Of a stretch of 64,000 nucleotides of DNA, positions 1-10,271 are shown one piece after another. Position numbers and translations under genes: made by a program. The DNA is taken from NCBI GenBank assembly GCA_034770075.1, contig JAVJAP010000109.1, forward strand, positions 152,001 to 216,000, read 5' to 3'. Source of the DNA: Aralia elata (taxonomy: Eukaryota > Streptophyta > Magnoliopsida > Apiales > Araliaceae). Numbering within the stretch: position 1 is the stretch's first letter; each line of letters opens with the position of its first letter. The notes beneath the pieces were generated by a model that was not told where the DNA came from, ran no database searches, and was given only the letters and a program-made list of their open reading frames with translations.

Positions 1-863
1 GGGGTATGGATGTAATCGGACCAGTGGAGCCCAAAGAAAGCAACGGACACCGATTTATCTTCGTCATGATCGATTACTTCAACTAAATGGGTAGAAGCAG
101 GTTCTTTCCCTAAAGTAACTCAGGAGATCATCGTTGGTTTCATCAGGAATAATGTCATTTGCCGATAACGGGCAACGTGAGGTCTTAGTCTCCAGATAAC
201 GCCAAGAATTTGAACAATGCCCTCATGAAGGAATTATGTGACCAGTTTAAGATCAAAAACACCTCAATTCTGTCATTTACCGTCCTAAAGATGAATGGGG
301 GCAGTGGAGGCTGCAAATAAGAATATCAAGAAGATCATGGCGAGAATGTCCGCCAATCATCGAGGATGGCCGGATCTGCTACCTCTCACCCTGCTGGCGT
401 ACAGAACGTCGAAGCGTACTTTTACAGGGGCAACCCCTTACGCTTTGGTATACGGAATGGAGGCTGTTTCTTGCCAGTTGAGGTTGAGATGGCATCCCTC
501 AAAATCTTGATCGATGCTCAAAATAAGCGAGGAGGATTGGATGCCAAAGTCGGTACGACCAATTGGCCCTAATTGATGAAAGGAGGGTGGCTGCTGTTTT
601 GCACGTTCCAGTTATATCAGCAAAGAATCTCTCGATCGTACGACAAAAAGATAAGACCTCGGAGATTCAAGGAAAATGACCTAGTGTTAAAGAGAGCCAT
701 GCCTTGTCAAGACGAAGCCAAAGGGAAGTTTGCCCCAAACTGGGAAGGACCTTTTGTGATTAAGAAAGTGCTGTCCGGAGGAGCCCTCATATTGCAAGAG
801 ATGGATAGTGAGGTGTTTCCACAACCCATCAATTCCGACTCGGTGAAGCGGTTCTACGCTTGA
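1..863 (+). pseudogene. Integrase C-terminal part, Tat element 1 (frameshifted)
   Basis: This stretch is homologous to the integrase at 20882-21739 and keeps recognisable pieces: the first catalytic aspartate region near position 8, the MNGAVEA-type glutamate region near 290-310, and a C-terminal region with the FAPNWEGPFVIKKVLSGGA motif near 730-780, ending FYA-stop at 863. Compared with the homologue it carries many one- or two-base insertions between 1 and about 620 (for example near 88, 167, 253, 288-300, 470, 545 and 598), so no long frame survives until about 573. From there the last 96 codons are open. The indels may be real decay or sequence errors at a contig end. Confidence 0.85.
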
Positions 864-1376
864 ATCATCAGTTTCTCATCTTTCTTTGAAGAACGAACTA
901 CGTAGCACCTGATTTCTCGACTTGTGGGAATACGTAGGCAGCCATCAGGGCACGGTCCAATTCTTTACAAAATAATACTTTCTCTAACCAAAACCGATTC
1001 CCAACAGCCAGAATAACCTTCCTATACCCTCGAAACCTTCCCGAAACCAGCCCCCTAATCAGTTTCATCTCAAGTAATATAACCCTAGCCCAACCAAAAA
1101 GTTAGCCAAAATCTAAGACTCAGTCCGATGAAATCAACAGGGGTGCGGCAATATCTGCCAAATCTCCATCAAGACTTGAAAAGAGAAAGAAGGCGAAATA
1201 TCAAAATCGTGGTTAGCTGGATAAAATGAGGATCCAATGAAAGGCAACGATACGACAAATGAGGGAAAATGACTAAATTTAAATGCTTGTCTATATATAT
1301 ATAAGTCATTTTGTTACAAGATTTCTCTTTCGATAACCGATAAAACTGACATAGTCTATGCAGGAAATAAAATAAT
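864..1376. other. Spacer between integrase and antisense genes, element 1
   Basis: Non-coding. It is closely matched by 21740-22242 in element 2. It starts just after the polymerase stop and ends at the stop codon of the antisense gene, so it should hold the end of that antisense transcript. A short TA run lies near 1293-1306. No terminator-like structure was recognised. Confidence 0.6.
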
Positions 1377-3023
1377 CTACAAATCTGAAACTAGCTGAAG
1401 CAGGATGGATAAAGTGGTGGATAGATCTGAAGCATCGACATCCCCTGCAATCTGTTGCCCCATCATATCGATGCGATCCAATAAAGTAGTGGCTCGGCTG
1501 ACTGTCTCAGAGTGAGCATCTATAACCGCCCTAGTCTGCAATATAATGGAGTCTCTGTTAGCAAGGGCAACATCTCTGGCCAGAATAGCGGCATCTCTCT
1601 CAGCAAGAGCAGCATCTCTCTCAGCCTCAGCAGTGATCAAGGCCAGTCGGCTCCGACTATCCTCCGTAACCCGACTAGGGGCAGAATCAGCTGAGATGGA
1701 ATGAAGAGTCTGGGTGGGAGTGGAGAAGCCTCCGAAATCATGTCTGGACATCATCTCTGTAGACTCAGGAGGAATAATTACCTCTGGGGTGGTATCATCT
1801 GTGAAATTCACTCGAGAGTCATCAAATACTCCAGTCTGACTCAAACCGACCATATCGAAGTCTCCGTGCAACCATTGCACGTAAGCAGATGTCTGAATGG
1901 GGCAGCTCTCACTATATTCGGCAAAGATCCCGCGAGACCAAAGATCGTATACCCGCAGTAGATCTCTCTCTGCCTGGGGTGATATGAGGAATCGATAGTC
2001 GGCTGCGCCCGTGAAAGGGTGAAAATCCTTTGTCTGATCGAACTGCCCCATAACCGCCAAGGGATGATAAGTCATCACGCCCCTCAAGCCAGAAATAAGG
2101 ATGAAATCCAAGGTGGGCACATGAGTCAAGAAGCTCATGAAGGAGCAATAACCTAAATAGATCAAGAGATGAAAGGGCTCCTCAATACACGATAAGAATT
2201 CTACCCAGGAAACCGCATCAACACAGCTCGCAGGACGGAACGAGAATTGCAGGGCTATGTCGTGGCTGAAGCAAAACCCATGGCGACGGAAATGACCGAT
2301 GGGGCTGAGATGGCTCATAAACCATACGTACCACAAAACAGAGCTCCCTCTGAATACTCTGCCTCGGAAAGACTGACAATATGAGGCGTACATGTAGGTA
2401 TCTGCTAGTATCATGGGAATGATGGTGTGATCCTCCTGAAGAGCTCTAGTGGCCGCAATAACACGCATATCCAACAGAGCGGATCCAGCTGGCAGATACA
2501 AAACTGAGATGACACAGGCCATCAAAACGTCTACTCTCAAGGTGCCCCAGCGCTCCTCAGATACGGAAAAATCACCAGAGAATCGATGAAAACTATCGGG
2601 TGAGCCGAATCGGTCAATCAGGAAATGAAGGGGAACTAGATGGTCTGATGTGATCACCGATAACAGAACTGTCCTCCGCAACCCAGTGAAAGTCAAGAAC
2701 TGACGGCGCATGGAACCAGCTGTGACCCTCTCACAAGGACCATCCAATGACAAACCAGTAAAGCGGGCGTACTCCTCGAGAGTAGAGGTCAGCTCCACTG
2801 TCCCTAATCTGAACACTTGACGGGCAGGGACCCAATGGCTCAGAATACCCTCCACAAAGCCCGCCGGCACCTGAAAGGATAATAAGGACCAGGAATGTCC
2901 CAGGAGACCATCTGCGATAACCCTGTCGGCCGGCGACAAACTGTCCAACCAGCGGAAAAGACTGCCAACCAACCTTGTGGGAGGAATGAGATCCAAACGT
3001 ACCACGGCATCTGGTGACGACAT
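1377..3023 (-). CDS. DUF7745/plant-mobile-domain-like protein, antisense gene B of Tat element 1
   Basis: An uninterrupted 548-residue reading frame on the strand opposite to gag-pol. ATG at 3023 follows directly a splice-acceptor-like TTTTTCACAG, so a 5' UTR intron is possible. Residues about 15-400 show the layout of the plant DUF7745/PMD superfamily: a VGSL...LSPAD start, the FRLGTVELTSTLEEYARFTG segment near 70-90, and an ILADTYMYASYCQSF...GRVFRGSSVLWYVWF block near 210-235. The last 110 residues are an E/A/R-rich heptad-like coiled coil (AERDAALAERDAAILARD). Intact here, broken in element 2. Function is unknown. Host PMD proteins such as MAIN/MAIL act in transposon silencing and development. 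The family assignment is by eye. Confidence 0.75.
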   Translation of the reverse strand: MSSPDAVVRLDLIPPTRLVGSLFRWLDSLSPADRVIADGLLGHSWSLLSFQVPAGFVEGILSHWVPARQVFRLGTVELTSTLEEYARFTGLSLDGPCERVTAGSMRRQFLTFTGLRRTVLLSVITSDHLVPLHFLIDRFGSPDSFHRFSGDFSVSEERWGTLRVDVLMACVISVLYLPAGSALLDMRVIAATRALQEDHTIIPMILADTYMYASYCQSFRGRVFRGSSVLWYVWFMSHLSPIGHFRRHGFCFSHDIALQFSFRPASCVDAVSWVEFLSCIEEPFHLLIYLGYCSFMSFLTHVPTLDFILISGLRGVMTYHPLAVMGQFDQTKDFHPFTGAADYRFLISPQAERDLLRVYDLWSRGIFAEYSESCPIQTSAYVQWLHGDFDMVGLSQTGVFDDSRVNFTDDTTPEVIIPPESTEMMSRHDFGGFSTPTQTLHSISADSAPSRVTEDSRSRLALITAEAERDAALAERDAAILARDVALANRDSIILQTRAVIDAHSETVSRATTLLDRIDMMGQQIAGDVDASDLSTTLSILLQLVSDL

Positions 3024-3231
3024 CTGTGAAAAATAGTATCAAAAAGACTGTGCAGGGGTCATTCTCTATCCATGAACAAAAAGCATGCATCATACAGTTA
3101 ATAATAAAGCAATTGAACGGTCATAATGATAAAAACTGTGCATAAATAAACAAATGAGTTCAATACATAGTGCATGAAATGGAAAAGAAATCTAACAGGT
3201 TCAGGTACAAAAGGCCCTATCCTATCATGAT

Positions 3232-5201
3232 CTAATCAAAGGTGATGTCATCTATGAAGTCGGGATCCTCGAACTGATCCCCTAGAGTCGTCGAAGTCGA
3301 AGCCTCAAAGTTCATATCAGGGATATATGGCTGCACGGGGGCATCAGATGAGCTCGGGCCTGTGTCAAAACTCGCACTGTCAGGATCATATGCGTAGGCA
3401 TCCTCTGGGGTCCTGCCCAACACCCGAAGGTACAAGGATAGCTGGTCCACCTAGCGGGTCAGAGTGGCAATCTGCTCAGCATGGGTGGGACTCCGAACAC
3501 AGGCGGCCCAATCAGTCATCATCACCGAACCGGGGACCATATCTCCGAGGAAGAATGTGGCCCGAGTCTGAGGACCGATAGTGCGGGGCACCCACCAGGT
3601 ACGAAAAGCCTCGCTCGTGCTGGGACCTGAGGAAAGTGTCCGGCTATCCTCCCCCGCGAGCATAATCTCTGAAGGCTGAGAGTCCAACGGCCAGGATGTA
3701 GTGAAGGGAAGGGAGTGTGGAATGCGGATTTCTCCAGTAACGCATCTGACTGCGCGCTCTCCCAGATACATCACCCATCCTCCAACACTCTGTAAGGTGA
3801 GACGACGGGTGGAAAGTGCGAACTCTGGGCCGGAGGGAGATCCATCTGTAAATCCCACGGTCAGATGCTCGGAAAGGTAGGGAACCCAGACGACCTCAGC
3901 GGTAGTGATCAGCTCCAGCTGAATGCGGCAGTGTGCGAAGCTGCCAGATACCGGGACCTCCTCCAAAGTGCTATGATGCCACCGCCGACCCCGGGGATAG
4001 GTATCCAAGCCGAGAGTCGTGACAGGCCTCAGGCATGGGAGTCGCTCGTAAGCCCAGAACTGTGAACAGAAACAAGAAACGGCCTGAGTAACCGGCAAAT
4101 GCAGAAAAAAGAAATAAAATGATAGGAGGTGCAGTAAGAAAAGAAGGCTTACCAGCAGGAAGGGGTAGAACCCAAGCCAAGCGTCTGTCTGTCCCTCCGA
4201 ACGAAGACGAAGACCGTAGAGGAAGTAGGCAAAAGTGAAGGATCCCCAATCATAGTCATCGATCCGGTCTACATCCCTAACAGCTCCGACGACGCTGAAA
4301 TGAATGGTAAAGGAGTTGTTCCCTAGGAAACAACCCTTCATAATGGTCAGGAACAGACGCCGGAGCAGAATATCACGAGAGGCTCGATCTGCAGGGAAGG
4401 TTGTCGCATATATGCCTCCAACAGCGTCAACAGCCAAAGCTCCGGACCGAATGCTGCGGGCCTTGAAGACCCGGTCCTCGGCAGCGAAACCCAATAAAGC
4501 TCGGACCTCCGCTGGAGTAATGTCTAGATCCAAAGGGATACGAACTACGGTGAACTCAATACCAGTGATGTACCTCCAATCCCAAGGAGTCAGCATAACC
4601 TCGCAGTTCAAAAGATGAAGGGACTGGGTTTGGTGGAACCATCGCTCAGACAGAGCCCTCATATATCCCCAGGGGCACTGACGGGGAATGATGGTGAAGA
4701 AAGAGCGGAAACCCCAGGAGTCCACCACCGTGCGGTAATCGGCGTGCAGCGCAGTGTAGAGGGAATAAATGTTGAACCAGTTGCCCCTCGGCTGGGTGAA
4801 CTCGGGCACCTGTGGCAATCACTAATGGATCAGTCCGGATACAAGCAGAGATTGAGAATGAATTCAAAAAAAAAATAATGAGTATACCTCATGAGCGACA
4901 AGAGATGCGGAAAGGTAAGGTTGACGACTGAGGTCTCTGCCTAACAGATCAGGCACCTGAATATGGGGCACCGGGCAAAACGCGGCGAGATGGAGGGAGC
5001 TGGTGTGCTGGAGGACGGCCCTTCTGCCTCAATGTTTGGAAGAACGGCCTCCTCAGCCTCAGGGTGATCGGGCCGGACGACAGCCTCTGCCAGTCGACGA
5101 TCCTGGCGAGTCCGAGGCAAAGCCGGGGTAGGTGCAGCCCTACGGCGGCGAACACCCGAAGCACGAGATGCAGTGGAGCTGCTGGGAACATCAGGATCCA
5201 T
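3232..5201 (-). CDS. Spliced plant mobile domain protein, antisense gene A of Tat element 1
   Basis: Inferred three-exon gene. Exon 1 is 5201-4888 (MDPD start, Ser/Arg/Pro-rich). Exon 2 is 4809-4153 (657 bp). Exon 3 is 4059-3232 (828 bp). Introns at 4887-4810 (78 bp) and 4152-4060 (93 bp) have GT-AG ends (GAG|GTATAC...CACAG|GTG and CTG|GTAAGC...CACAG|TTC). Exon 2 carries PMD hallmarks: WGF near its start, ALSERW, MLTPWDWRYITGI, then DYDWGSFTFAYFLYGL. Exon 3 resumes with FWAYERLPCLRP, the usual PMD continuation. Intron 2 is readable in frame, but it encodes an odd hydrophobic insert absent from the family. Damage: a frameshift in exon 1 near 4985-5000 (314 bp against 306 in element 2) and CAG to TAG at 3451-3453. 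Function is unknown. It is a two-gene antisense unit with gene B just downstream. Confidence 0.75.
4060..4152 (-). other. Intron 2 of antisense gene A, element 1
   Basis: 93 bp, GTAAGC donor and TTCTGTTCACAG acceptor on the minus strand, pyrimidine-rich before the acceptor. It is 100 bp in element 2 (24971-24872), which shifts the frame there unless the segment is removed. That supports splicing. Confidence 0.7.
4810..4887 (-). other. Intron 1 of antisense gene A, element 1
   Basis: GT at 4887 and AG at 4810 on the minus strand. The 78-bp segment includes an A/T run (4865-4876). The counterpart in element 2 is 25703-25629, 75 bp, with the same boundary codons (GAG before, GTG after). Confidence 0.65.
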
Positions 5202-5990
5202 AGTTAGAACGACACAGTCAAAGAGGGAGGTACATTATATTTCTAATTGTGCCACAAAATATTTTATCTGCCTATCTTCATCACAGAAATAATGCAGCAT
5301 GATGCGTGTTTACCATATATGCAAGAATTAGATTTTAGTGGGACTGCAAAAAAAAAAAATCGGCAGAGTTTCGTCTATAAAGTGAGCATCCCATGCACAA
5401 CCAAGCATGTTTTCAATTAACCCAAGCCACAACAGATCAAAATTGCATTTTTACGGATAATTGCGACATGAAAATGACCATAATACATGTTCTCATTCAA
5501 AAGGTGACAAGTATGTATGACCCACATCATGAGCATAGAATATGACTCGCACGATTGAGACCGAACATATACATGCAATGATACATGGCATAGCATTTCA
5601 AAGCATACATTTATATCTCTAAACATGCAAAATAGCCAAATGTATAGCAAAACATTGACGAAATAAGAAAACAATCGGTCAAAATGTTACCCGTAGCGTG
5701 TAGATCGATCTAACCGGAGCGATTTTTGCGAGAAGGTTGGAAAAGTCGACCAAAAGGACATACGAGGATGAAAAATCACGAAAAGCAGCAGTGGGGCAAG
5801 GCTGAAAGTGACAGATCTGGGAAGGGGCGAAGCGCCTAAAAATCCCGATCCTAGTCGCAGATCAATCTGCGGCTGGCCGCAGATCCATCTGCGGCTGGGC
5901 CCTGCTTCCCTCCTTTTCCCTCCTTTGCAAAAATTGATCAATTTCAAATCCGTTTGACTTAAGAATATGAGGTTTCAACCAATCGGGTAT
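5202..5990. promoter_or_regulatory. Upstream region of antisense gene A, element 1
   Basis: Non-coding and conserved with 26010-26760 of element 2. An ATATAA-like box occurs about 35 bp before the ATG on the minus strand (near 5235-5242). Two adjacent inverted repeats lie at 5855-5895. There is no experimental support, and promoter activity is inferred from position only. Confidence 0.35.
5855..5895. repeat. Two adjacent 9-bp-arm palindromes (GCCGCAGAT / ATCTGCGGC)
   Basis: The arms at 5876-5884 and 5887-5895 pair perfectly around a two-base loop. A second copy lies at 5855-5873 with one arm starting GTCGCAGAT. The same palindrome recurs in the LTRs and in element 2. Confidence 0.8.
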
Positions 5991-7880
5991 GGAACATGAC
6001 GAACCGATCAACCGGATACGAGACCCAGTGCCGACAAACTAATCAACCGGATACGAGACCCGGTGCCAACAAGACGATCAATCGGGAACAAGAGCCAGTG
6101 CAGACGAGAACCGACACAGGCAAGTCGACCCATCGGAGACGAGAACTGATACAGGCGAGTCGACCAATCGGAGACGAGAACCGATACAGTCGAATCAATC
6201 AATCGGATACGAAACCCAGTGCCAACAGGACGATCAACCGGATACGAGACCCGGTGCAGACACGTCGACCAATCGGAGACGAGAACCGATACAGTCGAAT
6301 CAATCATCCGGATACGAGACCCGGTGCCGACAAGATGATCAACCGGATACGAGACCCGGTGCCAACGAGACGATCAACCGGGAACGAGAGTCGGTGCAGA
6401 CGAGAACCGACACAGGCAAGTCGACCCATCGGAGACGAGAACCGATACAGGCGAGTCGACCAATCAGAGACGAGAACCGATACAGTCGAATCAATTAACC
6501 GGATACGAGACCCGGTGCCGACAGGACGATCAACCGGATACGAGGCCCGGTGCAGACAAGTCGACCAATCAGAGACGAGAACCGATACAGTCGAATCAAT
6601 CAACCGGATACGAGACCCGTTGCCGACAAGACGATCAACCGGATACGAGGCCGGGTGAAGACGTGTCGACCAATCGGAGACTAGAACCGATACAGACAAA
6701 TCAATCATCCGGATACGAGACCCGGTGCCAACGAGATGATCAACCGGGAACGAGAGCCGGGCAGACGAGAATCGACATAGGCAAGTCAACCCATCGGAGA
6801 CGAGAACCGATACAGGCGAGTCGACCAATCGGAGACGAGAACCGATAAAGTCGAATCAATCAACCAGATACGAGACCCGGTGCCAACAAGACGATCAATC
6901 GGGAACAAGAGCCGGTGCAGACGAGAACCGACACAGGCAAGTCGACCCATCGGAGACGAGAACTGATACAGGCGAGTCGACCAATCGGAGACGAGAACCG
7001 ATACAGTCGAATCAATCAATCGGATACGAAACCCAGTGTCGACAGGACGATCAACCGGATACGAGACCCGGTGCAGACACGTCGACCAATCGGAGACGAG
7101 AACCGATACAGTCGAATCAATCATCCGGATACGAGACCCGGTGCCGACAAGACGATCAACCGGATACGAGACCCGGTGCCAACGAGACGATCAACCGGGA
7201 ACGAGAGTCGGTGCAGACGAGAACCGACACAGGCAAGTCGACCCATCGGAGACGAGAACCGATACTGGCGAGTCGACCAATCGGAGACGAGAACCGATAC
7301 AGTAGAATCAATTAACCGAATACGAGACCCTGTGTCGACAGGACGATCAACCGGATACGAGGCCCGGTGCAGACAAGTCGACCAATCGGAGACGAGAACC
7401 GATACAGTCGAATCAATCAACCGGATACGAGACCCAGTGCCGACAAGACGATCAACCGGATACGAGGTCGGGTGCAGATGTGTCGACCAATCGGAGACGA
7501 GAACCGATACAGACAAATCAATCATCCGGATACGAGACCCGGTGCCAACGAGATGATCAACCGGGAACGAGAGCCGGGCAGACGAGAACCGACATAGGCA
7601 AGTCAACCCATCGGAGACGAGAACCGATACAGGCGAGTCGACCAATCGGAGACGAGAACCGATACAGTCGAATCAATCAACCGGATACGAGACACGGTAC
7701 CGACAGGACGATCAACCGGATACGAGACCCGGTGCAGACAAGTCGACCCATCGGAGACGAGAACCAATATAGGTAAATTGACCAATCAGAGATGAGAACC
7801 GATATAGACAAGACGATCCATCGGGGACCAAACCCCACATCTACGAGATGATCGATCGGATACGAGATCCGAAGCTTGTG
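5991..7880. repeat. 35-bp tandem array with ~0.82-kb higher-order unit, element 1
   Basis: About 54 diverged copies of a 35-bp unit of two main types, one built on GATCAACCGGATACGAGACC and one on GACCAATCGGAGACGAGAAC. Blocks repeat at higher order: the segment beginning at 6121 recurs at 6938, an offset of about 817 bp. It lies between the antisense genes and the polypurine tract. Because stop codons are rare in every phase, long chance reading frames occur on both strands. I do not call them genes. Tat-lineage elements are known for hypervariable tandem repeats in this region. Confidence 0.9.
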
Positions 7881-8207
7881 AGACGACAACGATTCCACGA
7901 CGATGACGATTACGAGACGGAGTGCGACATCTGCGATGACGACTATCTCAACGACTTGTCAGAAATGAAACCTGACAAACAACGATGCGATCAGCGATCG
8001 AGTCCTGTTAAGATCGATACGCGCGATAAATTTACGATTGCATGATGCATTGACACCTTTACGAATATTTTGCATGCCTTACCTCTTGTGTTGCATCAAA
8101 AGCCATATCTGTTGCATCACGTATGTATTGTCATGCACTGTCATTCATGCATCGGGTGTCTATTTCTTTATCATGTTTCATTTCATTTAACATTTCATAA
8201 ACATGAT
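7881..8207. other. 3' untranslated stretch before the polypurine tract, element 1
   Basis: Degenerate end of the tandem array to about 7930, then unique T-rich sequence. It ends with a 13-bp inverted repeat (8166-8178 with 8199-8211) that runs into the polypurine tract. A 65-codon frame (7848-8045) has no recognisable motif and is not called. Confidence 0.5.
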
Positions 8208-8220
8208 AAAGAGGGGCAGC
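8208..8220 (+). other. Polypurine tract, element 1
   Basis: AAAGAGGGGCAGC immediately before the LTR start TGTAGACACCC. Identical in element 2 (27630-27642). It is the plus-strand primer site. Confidence 0.85.
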
Positions 8221-10187
8221 TGTAGACACCCAAATTCTGCACTTCCTATACTAACCCTAACAGGAGGGCAAAATCGTCAATGAACCCAGCCTACGAGAAC
8301 GAAAGGTGGGCATAAGTACGAACACTCAGAGCCACCGCAACGACATGCGATCAAAGCCGACACGATAACGATCAAAGCGGAATGATATGGCACGTTTCCC
8401 AGTGGTTCCCGGACTGCAAAATACAAGTCTTTCAGAAAAACCAACGGTACGACACGAGAATCAAGGTGCGGCTCGAAAATTGAGAAAATCAGCCCACCCA
8501 GCCGCGGATTGATCTGCGGCCAATGATTAAAATAAATGAAGTGCGCGGCGGGCGGCTGAAGTGCGCGATGGGCGCGGAGAAACCAAGGCCAGCCGCAGAT
8601 CAATTTGCGGCTGCCCTTGGCCAGCCTATTTCAGCTCATTTCTTCATCTGGCATACGGGAGAGTTGGAAGGAGCGGAAGAAGAAAGAAAAAGAGGAAGAA
8701 ATAGCAGCGAATCAGCAACGGGAAAGGAGAGAAAAGAGAGAAAAGAGAGGATTTATACCACTTTGTTGTTATATTGTATCACATATAATTTCTGCCATAT
8801 TCAATATACGAGTTTATACGCATCGTGGTGTCATTTGCAAGGTGAAAAGACATTTTTATAGCATTTTTTTGTTATATCATTTCGGTAAACTTTTATCAAT
8901 CGGGCTATATTAAATGTAGTTTTCTGTATATTATTGAGAATACATGGATTAGGGACTATCAACGAGGGTTCCAACGGAACAAAATTCTTCCTAATGGTAC
9001 GATGATATCCATTTAGTGATTTTTAGCTTGTTTAATTGTTGTAGTATCCATTTTGTGGGTGTATAAATTGTGGATGTGAGCCTAGGAACGCGACCCCGTG
9101 GTCCAAATCCGATGATGGATATTTTTGTGTGTGTATATTAGGAGCGATGTACCCTTGATTATAAATATGTAATTGTCGGGCCTTAAAACGATATCAAGTT
9201 GAAAGTCGGGTTTAAGGCCCCGTGATAGTGAAATATGCGATTGTGGGCGTTTGGGGTTATTTTGATGGCTTACATGCCCATGAATAGCCCCAACGCATTT
9301 TAATGCTTGATTTAATTTATGACACAAAATTGATTTCAAAGCTAAAATGATGAAGATTTTCATAAAATCAATCAAATTAGGTTATTAGCACCACGAGGCT
9401 TAAAATGGGGAGTGCTAATGAATGTCGATTCCTAGTTAAACGAGAAAGCTAAAGAAAAGTCGTTTTCAAAACATTACAAAAAATGGTTTTATAAAAATAA
9501 ATGACGTTTTATTAAACCTTTGTGCATAGGGTTAAAGAGATCCTAGAAGTTACCCATTATTTCATTTACGAAAGCAACGCATAGGTCTCGATTCCTATTT
9601 TGACGAAGGTTTAAAAAACTCTTGTTTTGCCAAAACGACACCTAATGAAAATCTCACAGCTTTTGACAATTAAAATCAAACCTTTCTTTCTCGTATAAGC
9701 CGAAAGATATTCTAAAGCATTCTCAAAAATAAAACACGACTTTTCATAAAAACCCAAATGGTTTTTTCATGCAAACTCACCACAACATTCACATAGGCAC
9801 ACACGCACGCACACACACATTTTAAGAATTAAAGGATAGGAAAAGCATCAAGATTGCGGTAACCGTGTTTCACGGAAGTTGGGGGGTGCCTAACACCTTC
9901 TCCTCACTTAATCAAGCCCCCGAACTCTATGAATCTCGGTTTGCAGACCAATTAATTCGGAGTCACATATGAGCCAGCGATTTACGAAAACGAAACTCGG
10001 ATGAGTTGGTACATCCATTTCAAATATACCAACTGGCGACTCTAGTCAACTTGGCTCATCATAAAAAACGATCTTTCAAAACCCCGTCGACATTCATGCC
10101 GACCTTTTCGAAAAAAAATCATCTAATAAAAGGCTAAAATTGGAAAGGGTAACAATCACCACGGAAGCGATCCTCCCGGCGTCGACA
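8221..10187 (+). repeat. 3' LTR of Tat element 1
   Basis: Begins TGTAGACACCC and ends GGCGTCGACA, 1967 bp. It aligns along its length with both LTRs of element 2 but is clearly more diverged from them than they are from each other. It contains the palindromes at 8501-8520 and 8592-8611, a CA-rich run near 9800-9823, and a PBS-like 11-mer CTGGCGACTCT at 10033-10043. Short open frames inside (such as 8523-8913) are not conserved in the other LTRs. Confidence 0.9.
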
Positions 10188-10231
10188 ATATGCTTACTAC
10201 ATATGATATACAACCTTGATAGATGCTAAAT

Positions 10232-10233
<2 letters not shown>

Positions 10234-10268
<35 letters not shown>
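10234..10268. repeat. (TA)n microsatellite
   Basis: About 17 uninterrupted TA units. Confidence 0.9.

Positions 10269-10271
<3 letters not shown>

Larger units (their letters stand above)
1..10187 (+). mobile_element. Tat/Ogre-lineage Ty3/gypsy retrotransposon, element 1 (right part)
   Basis: The left part lies outside the window. In order: integrase tail (1-863), spacer, two minus-strand genes (1377-5201), leader of those genes, 35-bp tandem array, polypurine tract and 3' LTR (8221-10187). Every segment has a homologue in the same order in the element at 12597-29702, so the two belong to one family. Lineage is inferred from that full copy (second RNase H, PBS type, long 3' region with tandem repeats). 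The possible right-hand target duplication would be the five bases after 10187 (ATATG). The left one cannot be seen. Confidence 0.85.

Noticed and set aside
4304..4878. Plus-strand open frames opposite the PMD gene (4304-4618, 4615-4878; likewise 25123-25691).
   Set aside because: They mirror the well-supported minus-strand exons and show no domain.
5996..7776. Long open frames on both strands through the 35-bp array (for example 5996-6658 plus, 6304-6828 minus).
   Set aside because: They are translations of tandem repeats whose 35-bp unit is not a multiple of three and contains few stops. Frames exist in all phases and on both strands, and are absent from element 2.
6000..7870. CRISPR-like array.
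   Set aside because: Units are contiguous without unique spacers, and the host is a plant. It is a retrotransposon tandem repeat.
8523..8913. Glu/Lys-rich frames in the 3' LTR of element 1.
   Set aside because: Low-complexity purine run. Not open in the LTRs of element 2.
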